Assembly (NCBI GenBank): GCA_037974335.1
Contig: CM075733.1
Span: 40,265,959 to 40,329,958 of the forward strand
From: Prionace glauca
Lineage: Eukaryota > Chordata > Chondrichthyes > Carcharhiniformes > Carcharhinidae
Reading direction: 5' to 3'
DNA length: 64,000 nucleotides
In this document: positions 46,079-58,125 of the stretch, piece by piece
How positions within the stretch are numbered: the stretch's first letter is position 1
How the letters are laid out: each line of letters opens with the position of its first letter
Program-made: the position numbers and the translations under genes
Notes under the pieces: generated by a model
Databases searched by the model: none
What the model was told of the DNA's origin: nothing
Seen by the model: the letters and a program-made list of their open reading frames with translations, nothing else

Positions 46079-48718
46079 GGTGCGGCACAGCGCTTAGCAC
46101 TGCTGCCTCATAGTGCCAGGGAGCTGGTTTGATTCCCAGCTTGGGTCATTGTCTAGTGTGGATTTCACACGTTCTCCCCATGTCTGTGTGGGTTTCCTCT
46201 GGGTGCTCCAGTTTCCTTCTACAGTCCAAAGGTAGGTGGGTTAAGTGGATTGGCCATTCTACATTGCCCCTTAGTGTCAAGAACATAAGAACATAAGAAA
46301 TAGGAGCAGGAGTAGGCCATCTAGCCCTTCGAGCCTGCCCCGCCATTCAATAAGATCATGGCTGATCTGTCGTGGCTCAGTTCCACTTTCCTGCCCTCTC
46401 CCCATAACCCTTAATCCCCTCTCTTATCAAAAACCCATCAACCCGCTTCTTAAAAATATATAGCGAGGCAGCCTCCACCACTTCAACAGGCAGAGAATTC
46501 CAGAGATTCACCACCCTTTGAGTGAAGAAGTTCCTCCTCAACTCCATTCTAAACTGCCCCCTCTTTATCTTGAGGCTGTGCCCCCTAGTCCTACTGTCTT
46601 TTTTGAGCGGGAAGAGTCTCTGCATCTCTATCCTATCCATCCCATTCATCATCTTATACGTATCAATGAGATCTCCCCTCATTCTTCTAAACTCCAACGA
46701 GTACAAGCCTCTCCTCATAGCTCAACCCCCTCAACTCCGGTATCAGCCTAGTAAACCTCCTCTGCACTCCCTCCAAGGCCAAAATATCTTTGTGCAGGTG
46801 CGGCGCCCATAACTGCACACATTACTCCAGCTGCGGCCGCACCAATGCCCTATACAGCTGCAGCAAGACCTCCCTACTTTTATATTCAATCCCCTTTGCT
46901 ATGAAGGCCAGCATCCCATTCGCCTTCCTGACCACCTGCTGCACCTGTGCAAGCTGGGTTTTTGCGACTCATGCACAAGGACCCCGAGGTCCCTCTGCAC
47001 CGTCGCCTGCTGCAGTTTTTCGCCAGGTAAGTAATAGTCCTTCCTACCATTATTCCTACCAAAGTGGACCACCTCACACTTGCCAACATTAAATTCCATT
47101 TGCCATTTCCTGGCCCATTCGCCCAGCCTATCTAGATCCTTCTGCAGACTCTTCACACCCTCCGCACAATTTGCCGTTCCCCCAATCTTGGTGTCATCAG
47201 CAAATTTCGACACCCTACACTCGGTTCCCTCCTCCAGATCATCTATATAAATGGTAAATAGCTGAGGCCCCAGCACCAACCCCTGGGGCACTCCACTAGT
47301 CACCAACTGCCAATCCAAATAGCACCCATTGACCCCCACTCTCTGCCTCCTATTTGACAACCAATCCTCTATCCACGCTAACACCCTACCCCCAACTCGA
47401 TGTCCCCTGACCTTCTGCAATAACCTCTTGTGAGGTACCTTGTCAAACGCCTTCTGAAAATTCAGAAAGACCACTTCCACCGACTCTCCTCTATCCACTG
47501 CCCTAGACACATCCTCATAGAACTCCAATAAATTTGTCAGACACGACTTCCCTTTAATGAAACCGTGTTGCGTCTGCTCTATCAAGCAATTCCCTTCAAG
47601 ATGCCTCGCAATTTCCTCCTTAATGACGGATTCTAACATTTTACTTACCACAGACGTTAAACTAACCGGCCTATAATTCCCCACCTTTTGCCTGGCACCC
47701 TTCTTAAACAACGGCGTAACATTAGCCGTTTTCCAATCTTCCGGCACTTCTCCGGAATCCAGCGATGTCTGGAAAATAACCACCAAGGCATCCACTATAA
47801 CCTCCGCCATTTCTTTCAGAACCCTCGGATGCATTCCATCCGGTCTTGGGGACTTGTCCACAATCAGCCCCTCCAGTCTGTCAAGCACCACCTCTCTAGT
47901 AACAGTAATGTCATTAAGACCCTCCAGTCCTACCACCTTTCCATCGCTAACACCTGGCAAATTATTCACGTCCTCCTCCGTGAAGACAGAAACAAAAAAG
48001 TTATTCAAGATCTTAGCCATATCCCCATCCCCTACCACTCGGTCCCCTTTCTCATCCTCTAAAGGACCAACGTTCACCCTAGCCAGCCTCTTCCTTTTTA
48101 TATATTTATAAAAACTCTTGCTATCCTTTTTTATATTAAGTGCTAGCCCAGCTTCATAGCTTCTCCTACCCTCCTTTATCAACTTCTTTGTCAATCTTTG
48201 TTGACATTTAAACCTTTCCCAATCCTCTTCTCGCCCACTGCTCTTAGCTACTCTAAATTCCTCCGCTTTTAATTTAACACTTTCCTTCACCTCCTTCGTT
48301 ATCCACGGCTTATTACCTCTCCTCCTACGGTCCTTTTTGACCATTGGAATAAATTTCTGCTGAGCACCAAGAAAGATCTCCTTAAAGATCCTCCACTGCT
48401 CCTCAGCAGACCTACCTTTCAACACTCTCCCCCAGTCCATATTCGCCAATTCTTCTTTCATCCTACCGTACTCCTCTCTATTCAAACAAAGGACGCGTGT
48501 CCGGGAACCCACTTTCTCCTCCTCCATCTGCAACAGAAACTCCACCATACAATGATCACTCTCTCCAAGAGGATCCTTCATCACAAGGTCCCTAATTCTA
48601 CCAGCCTCAAGGGGACTAGCTTGAATAAATGCATGTGTTTGCAGGGATATGGCCTGGGGAAGATTGTGATTGGTGCAGATTCAGGCCTCCTGCATTGGAG
48701 GGTTCTATGATTCTATGA
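46079..48718 (+). repeat. SINE-A split by a CR1 insertion
   Basis: The left part 46079-46281 runs from the head (TGCGGCACAGCGCTTAGCAC) to GCCCCTTAGTGTCAAG. The right part 48607-48718 resumes with TCAAGGGGACTAGC and ends GGAGGGTTCTATGATTCTATG (read in parts). The CR1 at 46282-48606 sits between, bounded by the duplicated TCAAG. Confidence 0.9.
46282..48606 (-). mobile_element. CR1 LINE, longest copy, 561-codon frame
   Basis: An open frame at 48584-46899 begins in the last part of the endonuclease domain (LGESDHCMVEF). It continues through a basic linker into the reverse transcriptase: [67 protein letters not shown] and [10 protein letters not shown]. Motif A reads FLNF where sister copies have FLDF, so the first catalytic Asp (residue 375 of the frame) is Asn. 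A 2-bp insertion near 46950 ends the frame, and the C-terminus continues in another frame to 46377. The 3' end at 46282 has reversed TTCTTATG units. TCAAG is duplicated at 46277-46281 and 48607-48611. It is 5'-truncated, lacking most of the endonuclease and ORF1. Confidence 0.96.
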
Positions 48719-48764
48719 CCAGTTGTTACTAAATCTTACAACTGTCTTTACAAAGGATGGACAG

Positions 48765-50225
48765 TTTGTAAACTGTACCTAAGCCATGGTGAAAGAGAAG
48801 GTAATTCAGACCCTGGAAGAGTTTAAAATTGATAAGGAGTGGGTGTGGATAGGCTATCTGTAACCATGATAGATAAGGTGCCAGGTTAGATGAGATGCAC
48901 CCAAGGATACTGAAGGAAGTATTATTGTAAATTGCATAGGCGCTGGCCAAATATTGACTCGAGTGATATCAGAGGACCGGAGAATTATCGTTATTATAGC
49001 CTTGTTCAAAAAGGGTGCCAAGATAAGTCTGGCAACTCCCAGCCAGTCAGTTTCGCTTCAGTGGTAAAGAAACATGTAAAAACCAATAATTCTGAACAAA
49101 ACTAATAGTCATGTGGACAAATGCGGGTTAAGTTAAGAGAGCCAGAACTGTTGAAGTATTTTGAAGAGGGCAATATAATTGATGTGATACATACAGATTT
49201 CTAAAATATGCTCGATACAATGCCACATAACAGACATGTGAGCAAAGTTATAACTCATAGAATAAAAGGACAGTAGAAATATGGATGCAGAGTTGGCTGA
49301 GTGACAGAAAATAGAGATTAGTGGTTTATGCATATTTTTTGGGCTGTAGGAAAGTCTATATCAGAGTTCACCAGGGATCAGTGTGGGGTGCCTTGCTCTT
49401 CTCGATATATATTAATAGCCAAAACCCTGGTGTACAGGGCATAATTTCAAAGAATATGGATGATATGAGGCTTGGAAGCATTGTGAACTTTGAACAGGAT
49501 AATTTAGAACTTCAAAAGGATATCGACAGGAAGGGCAGACTGTGAGCAGATGAAGTTCAAGGTGGGGAGATTGATGTGATTCATTTTGGTAGGAAAGACA
49601 ATATAAAATAAAGAGCACAATTCTAAAGGGGGTGCAGGTGAAGGGGGACTGGGGTGTATAGGTGCATAAGCCAATGAAGGTAGCCAGGCAGGTTGAGGGA
49701 AATGGTTATAAGCAGAGTGTCCTAGACTTAATTAATAGGAGCATAGAGTACAAGAACAAAGAAGTTATGTTGCATTTGTATAGGCGTTAGTTTGGCCACT
49801 GTTGGAGTATTTAGTGCTGCACTTGGGACAGATCTAAAGGCATTAGAAAATGTGCAGAAAGGATTCATGAGAATGCTTCCAGGGGTGAAAAACTCCAGTT
49901 CTGAAGGTAGGTTGCAGAAGCTAGGACCTTGGAGAAGAGGTGATTGTGAGGAGATTTGAGATTGGTATTCAAAATCATGAGGGGTTAGGACAGCGTAAAT
50001 ATGGAGAAACTGTTTCCACTCAAGAAAGGATCAAGAATGAGAGGGCACAGATTTAAAATAATTGGTACATAAGCAAAAGTGGCATGAGGAAAAGCCTTTT
50101 CATGTGGTGAACAATTAAGTCCTGGAATGCCATAGAGTGTCAGAGGGCAGAAGAATGATGCTGCTCATTCGGGGGGGCTGGTGCAGACATGATGGGCCAA
50201 ATGGCCTATGATTTTCTGCGTCTGC
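48765..50225 (+). mobile_element. Old CR1 LINE relic
   Basis: Diverged CR1 reverse-transcriptase text in order: GATAAGGTGCCAGGTTAGAT (DKxPGPD region), CTTGTTCAAAAAGGGTGCCA (LFKKGA), then an open piece at 49321-49545 with VHQGSVWGALLFSIYIN (motif B) and DDMRLGSIV (motif C). The C-terminus follows near 49900-50100 (AAACTGTTTCCACTCAAGAA) and a 3' end near 50210 (GATGGGCCAAATGGCC). Many stops and indels; much older than the neighbouring CR1 at 46.3 kb. Confidence 0.75.
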
Positions 50226-51664
50226 TGCTGTTGACTGATATATTCCGATGGTCTCACTGGCGGGATCTTCTGATCCTCCTGATAGTGACCCTCTGCTATG
50301 GGTTCCCCGGAGGTGAAGGGTGCAAACAACAGGAAAAACATTGATAGCGATGGAACAGAAAGATCCTGCCACCGGTCAGTGACAGGTTGCTCCTTCCTCC
50401 ACAGAACACATCGTGGATGGATGGCGGTGGAGGCTAAATCACATCGGTGAACTGTACCTTATTGTTGTTGCAATGATGTTTGACAAGGCCTGTCCCTAAG
50501 ACCGGGGAAAAGAATTAAAAGCAAAATATAAAGAATATCAGTTAGCAACATATCAAAAAGCTCCTTCATTCAAAAGTCATGATAAAAGCCAGTGAAATTG
50601 TTCTGCACTGATTAATTTGATAATTAGACTGTCATGGCTTGTGAGATTTTATTTCAACATTGTCAAGGCATGTACAACATTATTAGGAACAAACTTCACT
50701 TCTTCTCTGAGCAGATTATTGTTCTCTATTTTTGCATTCTTATCACCAGCACTGACTGATATGAGGCTTATTATTCTCATTAAATACACATGTTATCATC
50801 ATGACAACAATCTAAAGAACAGGTAACCTTGACTTGGAAATTCATTTAGACATCAAAGCCTTATAATCGTGTAGTATTTTGAATGTTAATGCAAAATTAG
50901 CAATTGTAAGAAAGAGCTTAGCTGGCAAGGAGCTTTGCAAACATCGAATAAATTTACTCAATAGTTCAAGAAAGGAGGGAGACAAAATGCAGGGAATCAT
51001 ACAATAATTAGTCTAATATCTGTCATTGGCAAAATGCTAGAATCCTTGATGAAGGTCATTCAGAAAATCATAATGTAATCAGGAAGAGTTTAGTGGAAGG
51101 AAAATCATGTTTAATCTCATTTTTTTTCCCTCTCTATTAATCTCTTGGTCCTCCTATCCTGAATTCTAAACTGCCCCCAATCCTTGCACCTGCTATTTTT
51201 TCCAGTAACTTCATTTGATTCCTCTTTAGAACTAATATTATCCTTAATTTACTTTGTTAGCCATGATTGGGCCACTTTTTTTATTATGTTTCTGTGCCAG
51301 AAAGGAATGTATAATTGTAGCATTGCATGCATTTGTTCCTTAAATATTAACAATTGCCTATTAATGAAGTTTCCCAATGTATTGTAGCCAGCTCACCCCT
51401 AACATCTTTGTAATTTCATTTGTTTAGACTTTAGACCCTAAGTTCAGATTGGACTATTTCACTTAATGAAGAATGCTATAATTTTGTGATCACTTTTCCT
51501 GAAAGGGCTCCTTACAACAAGATTATTTATTAACCACTTTTCATTGCACAATATCAAATTTTCCCTCGTTGGTTCCTCAATGTATTGGTGTAAAAGAGAT
51601 GGATTACCCTGTACAGTTTTGTTTTCATTACTTATGAAAAGTATTGAATATGGTATCTCCCATT
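50226..51664. other. No gene; small CR1 fragment at 50930-51115
   Basis: 50930-51115 carries CR1 text (GTTCAAGAAAGGAGGGAGAC, GTCATTGGCAAAATGCTAGA, GGAAAATCATGTTTAATCTC), the counterpart of LFKKGxRQxAGN...VVGKMLES...KSCLTNL, plus strand and old. The rest is AT-rich with nothing supported. Confidence 0.55.
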
Positions 51665-52690
51665 AAAGATGGAAATGACAAGGCATTTCTCCTCTCAGGG
51701 GGTCATACGCCTTTGGAATTACCTTCCTCATAGGGCAGTAAATATATTCAATATATGAACATAAGAACATAAGAAATAGGAGCAGGAGTAGGCCATCTAG
51801 CCCCTCGAGCCTGCCCCGCCATTCAATAAGATCATGGCTGATCTGTCGTGGCTCAGTTCCACCTTCCTGCCCTCTTCCCATAACCCTTAATCCCTTCTCT
51901 TATCAAAAACCCATCAACCCGCTTCTTAAAAATATTTAGCGAGGCAGCCTCCACCACTTCAACGGGCAGAGAATTCCAGAGATTCACCACCCTTTGAGTG
52001 AAGAAGTTCCTCCTCAACTCTGTTCTAAACCGCCTCCCCTTTATCTTGAGGCTGTGCCCCCTAGTCCTACTGTCTTTTTTGAGCGGGAAGAGTCTCTCCA
52101 CCTCTATCCTATCCATCCCATTCATCATCTTATACATCTCAATGAGATCTCCCCTCATTCTTCTAAACTCTAACGAGTACAAGCCTAGTTTATTCAGCCT
52201 CTCCTCATAGCTCAATCCCCTCAACTCTGGTATCAGCCTAGTAAACCTCCTCTGCACTCCCTCCAGGGCCAAAATATCCTTGCGCAGGTGCGGCGCCCAA
52301 AACTGCACACAGTATTCCAGCTGCGGCCTCACCAATGCCCTATACAGCTGCAGCAAGACCCCCCTACTTTTATATTCAATCCCCCTCGCTATGAAGGCCA
52401 GCATCCCATTCGCCTTCCTGACCACCTGCTGCACCTGCAAGCTGGGTTTTTGCGACTCATGCACAAGGACCCCGAGGTCCCTCTGCACCGTCGCCTGCTG
52501 CAGTTTTTCGCCATTAAATATATTCAAAGTTGAGTGAAACAGTTTTCTGATCGATAAGGAAAGGAAGGGTTTAGGAGCTGGCAGCAAGGTGGAGTTCAGG
52601 CTACAATCAGATTGATCATGATCTTACTGAATTACAGAGCAGGTTCGATGGGCTAAATGGCCTATACCTGCTGCTATTTGTTATTTCTAG
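51665..52690 (+). mobile_element. Old CR1 3' end split by a young CR1
   Basis: Left of the insertion, 51665-51751 reads AAGATGGAAATGACAAGGCA and GGAATTACCTTCCTCATAGG. Right of it, 52515-52690 continues with TTCAAAGTTGAGTGAAACAG and ends CGATGGGCTAAATGGCCTAT and ACCTGCTGCTATTTGTTATT. This is an older CR1 3' part in the opposite orientation to the insert. Confidence 0.7.
51752..52514 (-). mobile_element. CR1 LINE, 3' 760 bp, open frame
   Basis: The C-terminal third of the CR1 ORF2 is open from the 5' break to 51853: [59 protein letters not shown] and FFTQRVVNLWNSLPVEVVEA. The 3' end carries reversed TTCTTATG units at 51757. TAAATATATTCAA (13 bp) is duplicated exactly at 51739-51751 and 52515-52527, so the insertion is recent. 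Confidence 0.95.
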
Positions 52691-53061
52691 TGATCTTATT
52701 ATTGTAAGCTGCAGGGTTTCACACTGGCTTCTATTTTTGCTACAGAATTTTTTACTCACGGGTCTATTTACAGTGAGCTTTCTTGTTAATCTATCATCAC
52801 ATTGCTGCAAAAACTCCAGCATTCTGTGGAAATTTAGAATTAATCCATCATTCAAGCTAAGTTCTTTTTTATATTCAAATACACACATTTCTTGTGTCGG
52901 ATTAATACATTACGCTGCAAAATAGTATTCACAATAGATACTATGAAACAATTATTTATCAAAAAAAGAACACATCTAGCTAAAACACAAAATTATAATG
53001 ACCTCATAGCCCTTTCTAAACAGTTACACCACACAAGTAATCAACTCCAAGAACAATTAAG
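52691..53061. other. No recognised content
   Basis: AT-rich intergenic DNA; nothing supported. Confidence 0.4.
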
Positions 53062-53379
53062 GGTGGCATGGTACGCAGTGGTTAGCACTGCTGCCTTACA
53101 CCACCAAGGACTCGGGTTTGATTCCGGCCTCGGGTCAATGTCCAAGTGGAATTTTCACATTCTCTCCGTGTCTGCATGGGTTTCCTCCGGGTGCTCCAGT
53201 TTCCTCCCACAGTTTAAAGATGTGCGGGTTAGGTTGACTGGCCATGCTGAATTAACCCTAGTGTCAGGGGATTAGCAGGGTAAGTGCGTGGGGTATAGGG
53301 CCTGGTTGGGATTGTGGTCAGTGCAGATTTGATTGGCTGAATGGCCTCCTTCTGCACTGTAGGGATTTTATGGATTCTA
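53062..53379 (+). repeat. SINE-A, near full length
   Basis: Head GGTGGCATGGTACGCAGTGG then TTAGCACTGCTGCCTTACAC, B box GGTTTGATTCCGG, tail CTGCACTGTAGGGATTTTAT then GGATTCTA. Confidence 0.92.
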
Positions 53380-53621
53380 AATTAAAAGAGGGGTATATGC
53401 AAATACATTCGTGCACTGAAGAATGAAACAATGTCAAAACCTTCGAATGATTCTGGTTGCTTTGACGCAAAAGTCATATTGTTTAGGCTACAACTGTGTT
53501 GCTGGAAAGACTGCGGTAGATGAGCAAAAGTATCACATTGAATAGTGCTGAGTATGGGATTTGCCAGGCCAGAGCAAAACATTGTGTAAGCTGCAGATCA
53601 GTTGTTCGCGCTTTTCAGGAG

Positions 53622-55290
53622 TTAGAACATAGAACATAGAACACTACAGCACAAACAGGCCCTTCGGCCCACAAGTTGCACCGATCACATCAACACCTAC
53701 CAACCTACAGACCTATCTATAACCCTCAATCTCATTAAACCCCATATACTCATCCAGAAGTCTTTTAAAAGACCCCAGCGAGTTCGCCTCCACCACCACT
53801 GACGGCAGCCGATTCCATTCACTCACCACCCTCTGAGTGAAAAATTTACCCCTAACATCACTTCTGAACTTCCCTCCCTGTACCTTAAATCTTTGTCCTC
53901 TCGTAGCAACCATTTCAACCCGGGGAAATAGCCTCTGAGAGTCCACCCTATCTATTCCTCTCAACATTTTGTAAACTTCTATCAGGTCGCCTCTCAACCT
54001 TCGTCTCTCCAGGGAAAAGAGTCCCAGCTCCCTCAACCTAACTTCATAAGGCATGCCTCCCAGTCCAGGCAACATCCTTGTAAATCTCCTCTGTACCCTC
54101 TCAATAGCTTCTACATCTTTCCTATAGTGAGGCGACCAGAACTGCGCACAATACTCTAAATGAGGCCTGACAAGGGTCTTATAAAGTTGCAGCATTACCT
54201 CCCGACTCCTAAACTCAATCCCTCGATTAATGAAGGCCAGTAAACCATACGCCTTCTTGACCACCTCCTCCACCTGCGAGGCCGATTTAAGAGTCCTGTG
54301 GACCCGGACCCCTAGATCCTTCTGCTCTTCAACACTACTCAGACTTCTGCCCTTGATAGTGTACTCGTTCATCCTGTTGGTTCTGCCAAAATGGACGACT
54401 ACGCATTTATCCGCGTTGAAGTCCATCTGCCACTTCTCCGCCCAGTCCTGCATCCTATCTATGTCCTGCTGCAACTTTTGCCATCCTTCCAGACCAGCCA
54501 CAACACCACCGACCTTAGTGTCATCAGCGAACTTACTTACCCATCCCTCCACTTCCTCATTCAGGTCATTTATGAAAATGACAAACAACAAGGGTCCCAG
54601 AACAGATCCTTGAGGCACTCCGCTGGTGACTGACCTCCATTCAGAAAAAGCCCCATCCACAACCATTCCCTGCCTTCTGCAGGCAAGCCAGTTCTGGATC
54701 CACAAGGCCAAAGGCCCTTGGATCCCATGCCCTCTCACCTTCTCAAGAAGTCTTGCATGGGGGACCTTATCAACTCCGTGCCATGTACACTACGTCCACG
54801 GCACTTCCTTCGTCAATGTGTTCAGTCACATTATCGAAGAACTCAACTAGGCTTGTAAGGCACGACCTGCCTTGACAAATCCATGCTGACTATTCCTGAT
54901 CATGTCAAACCTCTCCAAATGCTCGTAAATCTTGTCCCTCAGAAGCCGCTCCATCAGCTTACCAACCACTGAGGTCAGACTCACCGGTTGGTAATTTCCC
55001 GGGCTATCTCTGTTCCCTTTCTTGAAAATAGGAACTGCATCCGCAATCCTCCAATCCTCCAGAACCTCTCCCGTCTCCATTGACGACGCAAAGATCATCG
55101 CCAGGGGCTCCGCAATCTCTTCCCTCGCCTCCCACAGCATCCTGGGGTACATCCCATCTGGTCCAGGCGACTTATCTACCTTGATAGAATTCAAAAGTTC
55201 CAACACATCCTCCTCCTTAATATTCACGTATTCAATCTTTTCCATCTGCTGCAAATCCATAACAAAATCTCCCGGATCAGCTTCCACTGT
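53622..55290 (-). mobile_element. CR1 LINE, second young subfamily, 5'-truncated
   Basis: Two open pieces cover the reverse transcriptase. 55287-54847 has VDKSPGPDGMYPRMLWEARE and NYQPVSLTSVVGKLMERLL. 54738-53713 has [31 protein letters not shown] (motif C), YCAQFWSPHYRKDVEAIERV and KFFTQRVVSEWNRLPSVVVE. The stretch between them (about 54740-54850), where motif A should lie, has lost sequence, so the two frames do not join. The 3' end is reversed TTCTATG units at 53625-53640. Its protein differs clearly from the 46.3-kb group, so at least two CR1 lineages were active. Confidence 0.93.
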
Positions 55291-55689
55291 GAATACTGAG
55301 TTTGTGAATTCAAGTCCTATTCCAGAGAATGAACATAAACATCTAAATTAGCACCCTAGTGCAGCATACTGGGTGAGTGCTCCGCTTAGGTGTCAAGATG
55401 TTCAAGGCAAGGCTGCATCTGCTCTCAAATCTGTGTGTAAAAGAGACCGTAACCCTGTATTGCAGAGGAGCAGAATCCCAGTGTCCTGGCCAATAATTAT
55501 CTCTCAATCAACATCATTTAAACAAATGGATTATCTGGTCATTCTCAAACAGCTGTTGGTGGCAGTTTGCTTTGTGCAAATTGGCTGTCATATTGCCCAC
55601 CTTGCAAAATCGTCTTCACTTTAAAAAGTACTTCATTGGCTAAATCATGAGGATGCAGAAGACTCTTTACAAGTGCAATGGCTTGGCCA
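55291..55689. other. No recognised content
   Basis: Intergenic DNA; nothing supported. Confidence 0.4.
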
Positions 55690-56460
55690 GGGCAGGATGG
55701 GGAGATGGGGCAAGTGTAAGTAGGGCCTGACGGGGCAGTAGAAGTGACTTCATAGAATCCCTACAGTGCAGAAGGAGGCCGTTCAGCTCATCGAGTCTGC
55801 ACCAAACACAGTCCCACCCAGGCCCTATTCCTGTAACCCCACATATTTACCCTGCTAATCCCCTGACACTAGGGTCAATTCAGCATGGCCAATTCAATTA
55901 ACCTGCACATCTTTGGGAGGAATCCAGAGCGCCTGAAGGAAACTTACACAAACACAGGGGGAATGTACAAACTCCCACACACACTGATCTGAGGCTGGAA
56001 TTGAACCCAAGTCCCTGGTGCTGTGAAGCAGCAGTGCTAACCATTGTGCCACCGTGCACCTGGGAAGTGAGACCGGGGAGTGGTGGTTGGTAGTCAAAAG
56101 TCTGGCCTTGGGGGGCTGGCAGGTATTGGGGTGGAGGGAGTTCTGTGGTGGTGGGGAGTTCCTGTGTGGAGAATGGGGATGGTAGCTAAGAAGATAGGGA
56201 GACTGCATGGGGATAAGGTACTCCATGGGTTGGGGTGTCTCATGCTTTGGGGGGTGATCGGGGATGTATGTGGTTGATGGAGGGGAATTAGTGAGGGTGG
56301 AGTGTCCTTGATGGGGAGGAGTCCTGTGGGGGGTTGGGATTTTCTGCAGGAAGAGGAGTGCCGAGGGTGAAGTCAGGGGTTGTGGGGGTGAGGGGGGGTA
56401 CCCTGAGGGTTCTGGTGGCTCCCCTGGCAGACTGAGGGGGGTGTCCATGGGGATTCGGTC
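55690..56460 (+). repeat. G-rich low-complexity tract with SINE insert
   Basis: Apart from the SINE at 55748-56063, the plus strand is rich in G runs (GGGGAGTGGTGG, GGGGTGATCGGGG, GGGGGGTTGGG, GGGGGTGAGGGGGGG) without a fixed unit. The minus strand reads as Pro/Ser-rich open frame, a composition effect. It could fold as G-quadruplexes. Confidence 0.6.
55748..56063 (-). repeat. SINE-A with target-site duplication
   Basis: CATAGAATCCCTACAGTGCA, CACATCTTTGGGAGGAATCC and the reversed head GAATTGAACCCAAGTC...GTGCTAACCATTGTGCCACC. GAAGTGA is present on both sides (55741-55747 and 56064-56070). Confidence 0.92.
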
Positions 56461-57164
56461 TGGGTCTGTACTATAATGACATAGAATCTAGAAGTGGTTT
56501 TAATTCTTCTAACCTTTCCTGGGTAGCTGCTGACAGATGGAACCACCCAAAGTTTGGTGATTTAAATCTCTTGCAGGTCAATTGTTCATCGGAAGTTTAA
56601 ACTTCTAACCAATTAGCATGTAATTTTTACTTGGAAATTTCCAGGGCTGGGGGCGGGGGTATACTTCAGTGCATCTTTGGGGTACCTCCCAGTTGAACTG
56701 TCTCGGAGTTCAGAGATTACAGTCCATTATCAATGAATTTCATTGAGAAAGAAACAGAACAAGAGAAAGACACAGGATAAAGTGACACAGGTGATTTCCA
56801 CGTTGGAGTCATGCCATTAACCATCTCCTGTGCTCTAACTGACACTTTACAGGTCATAAATTATAAGGCATAAAGGCATAAATTATAAAGGCATAAAGAA
56901 ACGACTGTTCATGGAGTTGTTCCTTTTCCATTGACCATGTATTTAGCTCTCTAAGAGCACACTTTGTTTTCTTTAATTGTGCATGCTACCACATCTTTAT
57001 TTCCCTGAGAATATAATCATTTTAAGCTAGAGCATTATTTTTGTGTAAGTATATTCTGTTTTTGTATGTAATCCCTCAGATATATTAGCTAGTCCTTGGC
57101 ATGTACGAACGTTCCAAAATCCAATGTCTCCTAACCAGTGATGCACTTTACCCCGGTTTTCATT
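56461..57164. other. No recognised content
   Basis: AT-rich DNA; nothing supported. A short direct repeat of AAATTATAAGGCATAAAGGCAT-type words occurs at 56857-56900. Confidence 0.4.
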
Positions 57165-58125
57165 TAATTTATTTACAGGATGTGGGCACCGTGTCACTGA
57201 CTGGCCAGCACTTATTGCTCATCCCCAGATTACCCAAGTGTGGGTGAGCTGCATTTTTGAACTACTGCATGCCATGTGGTATAGGCACATCCACGATGGT
57301 GCTAGAGAGGGAGATCCAGGATTTTGACCCAGTGACAGTGAAGGAACAATGATATATTTCCAAGTTAGGATGGTAAGTGGTTTGGAGGGGAACTTGCAGA
57401 TGGTAGAGTTCCCATATACCTGCAGTCTTGTCCTTCTGGGTAGCAGCAGTAATGGATTTGAAAGATACAAATAAGGAGTTCCTGCAGTGCATCTTGTAGA
57501 TGGTACACTCTGCTGCCACTGTGTGTCACTATTGGAGCATGCGCGACCAATCAACTCAGCTGCTTTGTCTTGGATGCTGTCAAGTTTCTTGAGTGATGTT
57601 GGAGTTGCACTCATTCCAGGCAAGTGGGGAAGTATTCCATCACATTCCTGACTTGTGCCTTTTAGATGGTGGACAGGCTTTGGGGATTCAGGAAATATTG
57701 CAGGATTGTGAATCTTTGACCTGCTCTGGTATCCACAATATTTATATGACTTTGAGTTTCTGGTTAATGGGAATACTGAGACTGTTGATTGTGGGGGATT
57801 GAGCAATTGGAACACCATTGACTGTCAATGGGTGATGATCCTCTTTTGTTGGAGATGGTTACTTCTGTAGTGTGAATGTAAATTGCCACTTTCCAGCTCA
57901 AGGCTGGATATTGTCCAGGTCTTGTTGCAGTTGGACAGGGACTGCTTCAATATCTGAGGAGTCGTGAATGGTGCTGAATTTTGTGCAAACATTAGTGAAC
58001 CTCCCCAACGGGGAAGGAAAATTATTGATGAAGTAGCTGAAGATGGTTAGGCTTTGGACAATACCCTGAGGAACTCCTGCAGTGATGTCCTGGAATTATG
58101 TTCTGAATCCTGTCCCACTCGAATT
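57165..58125 (-). mobile_element. LINE (HER1-like), C-terminal part and 3' end
   Basis: On the minus strand the end of a non-LTR reverse transcriptase is visible: LKKLDSIQDKAAELIGRACS, then STRCTAGTPY region, ICKFPSKPLTILTWKYIIVP and SLSLGQNPGSPSLAPSWM. Upstream near 57960-57880 is the counterpart of the DLDNIQPxLELESGN stretch. The 3' end (reversed: CACTGACTGGCCAGCACTTA, TTGCTCATCCCCAGATTACC) matches the SINE-C tail, which suggests this is the SINE-C partner LINE. The published elasmobranch HE1/HER1 pair would fit, but the name is from memory. Confidence 0.75.
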
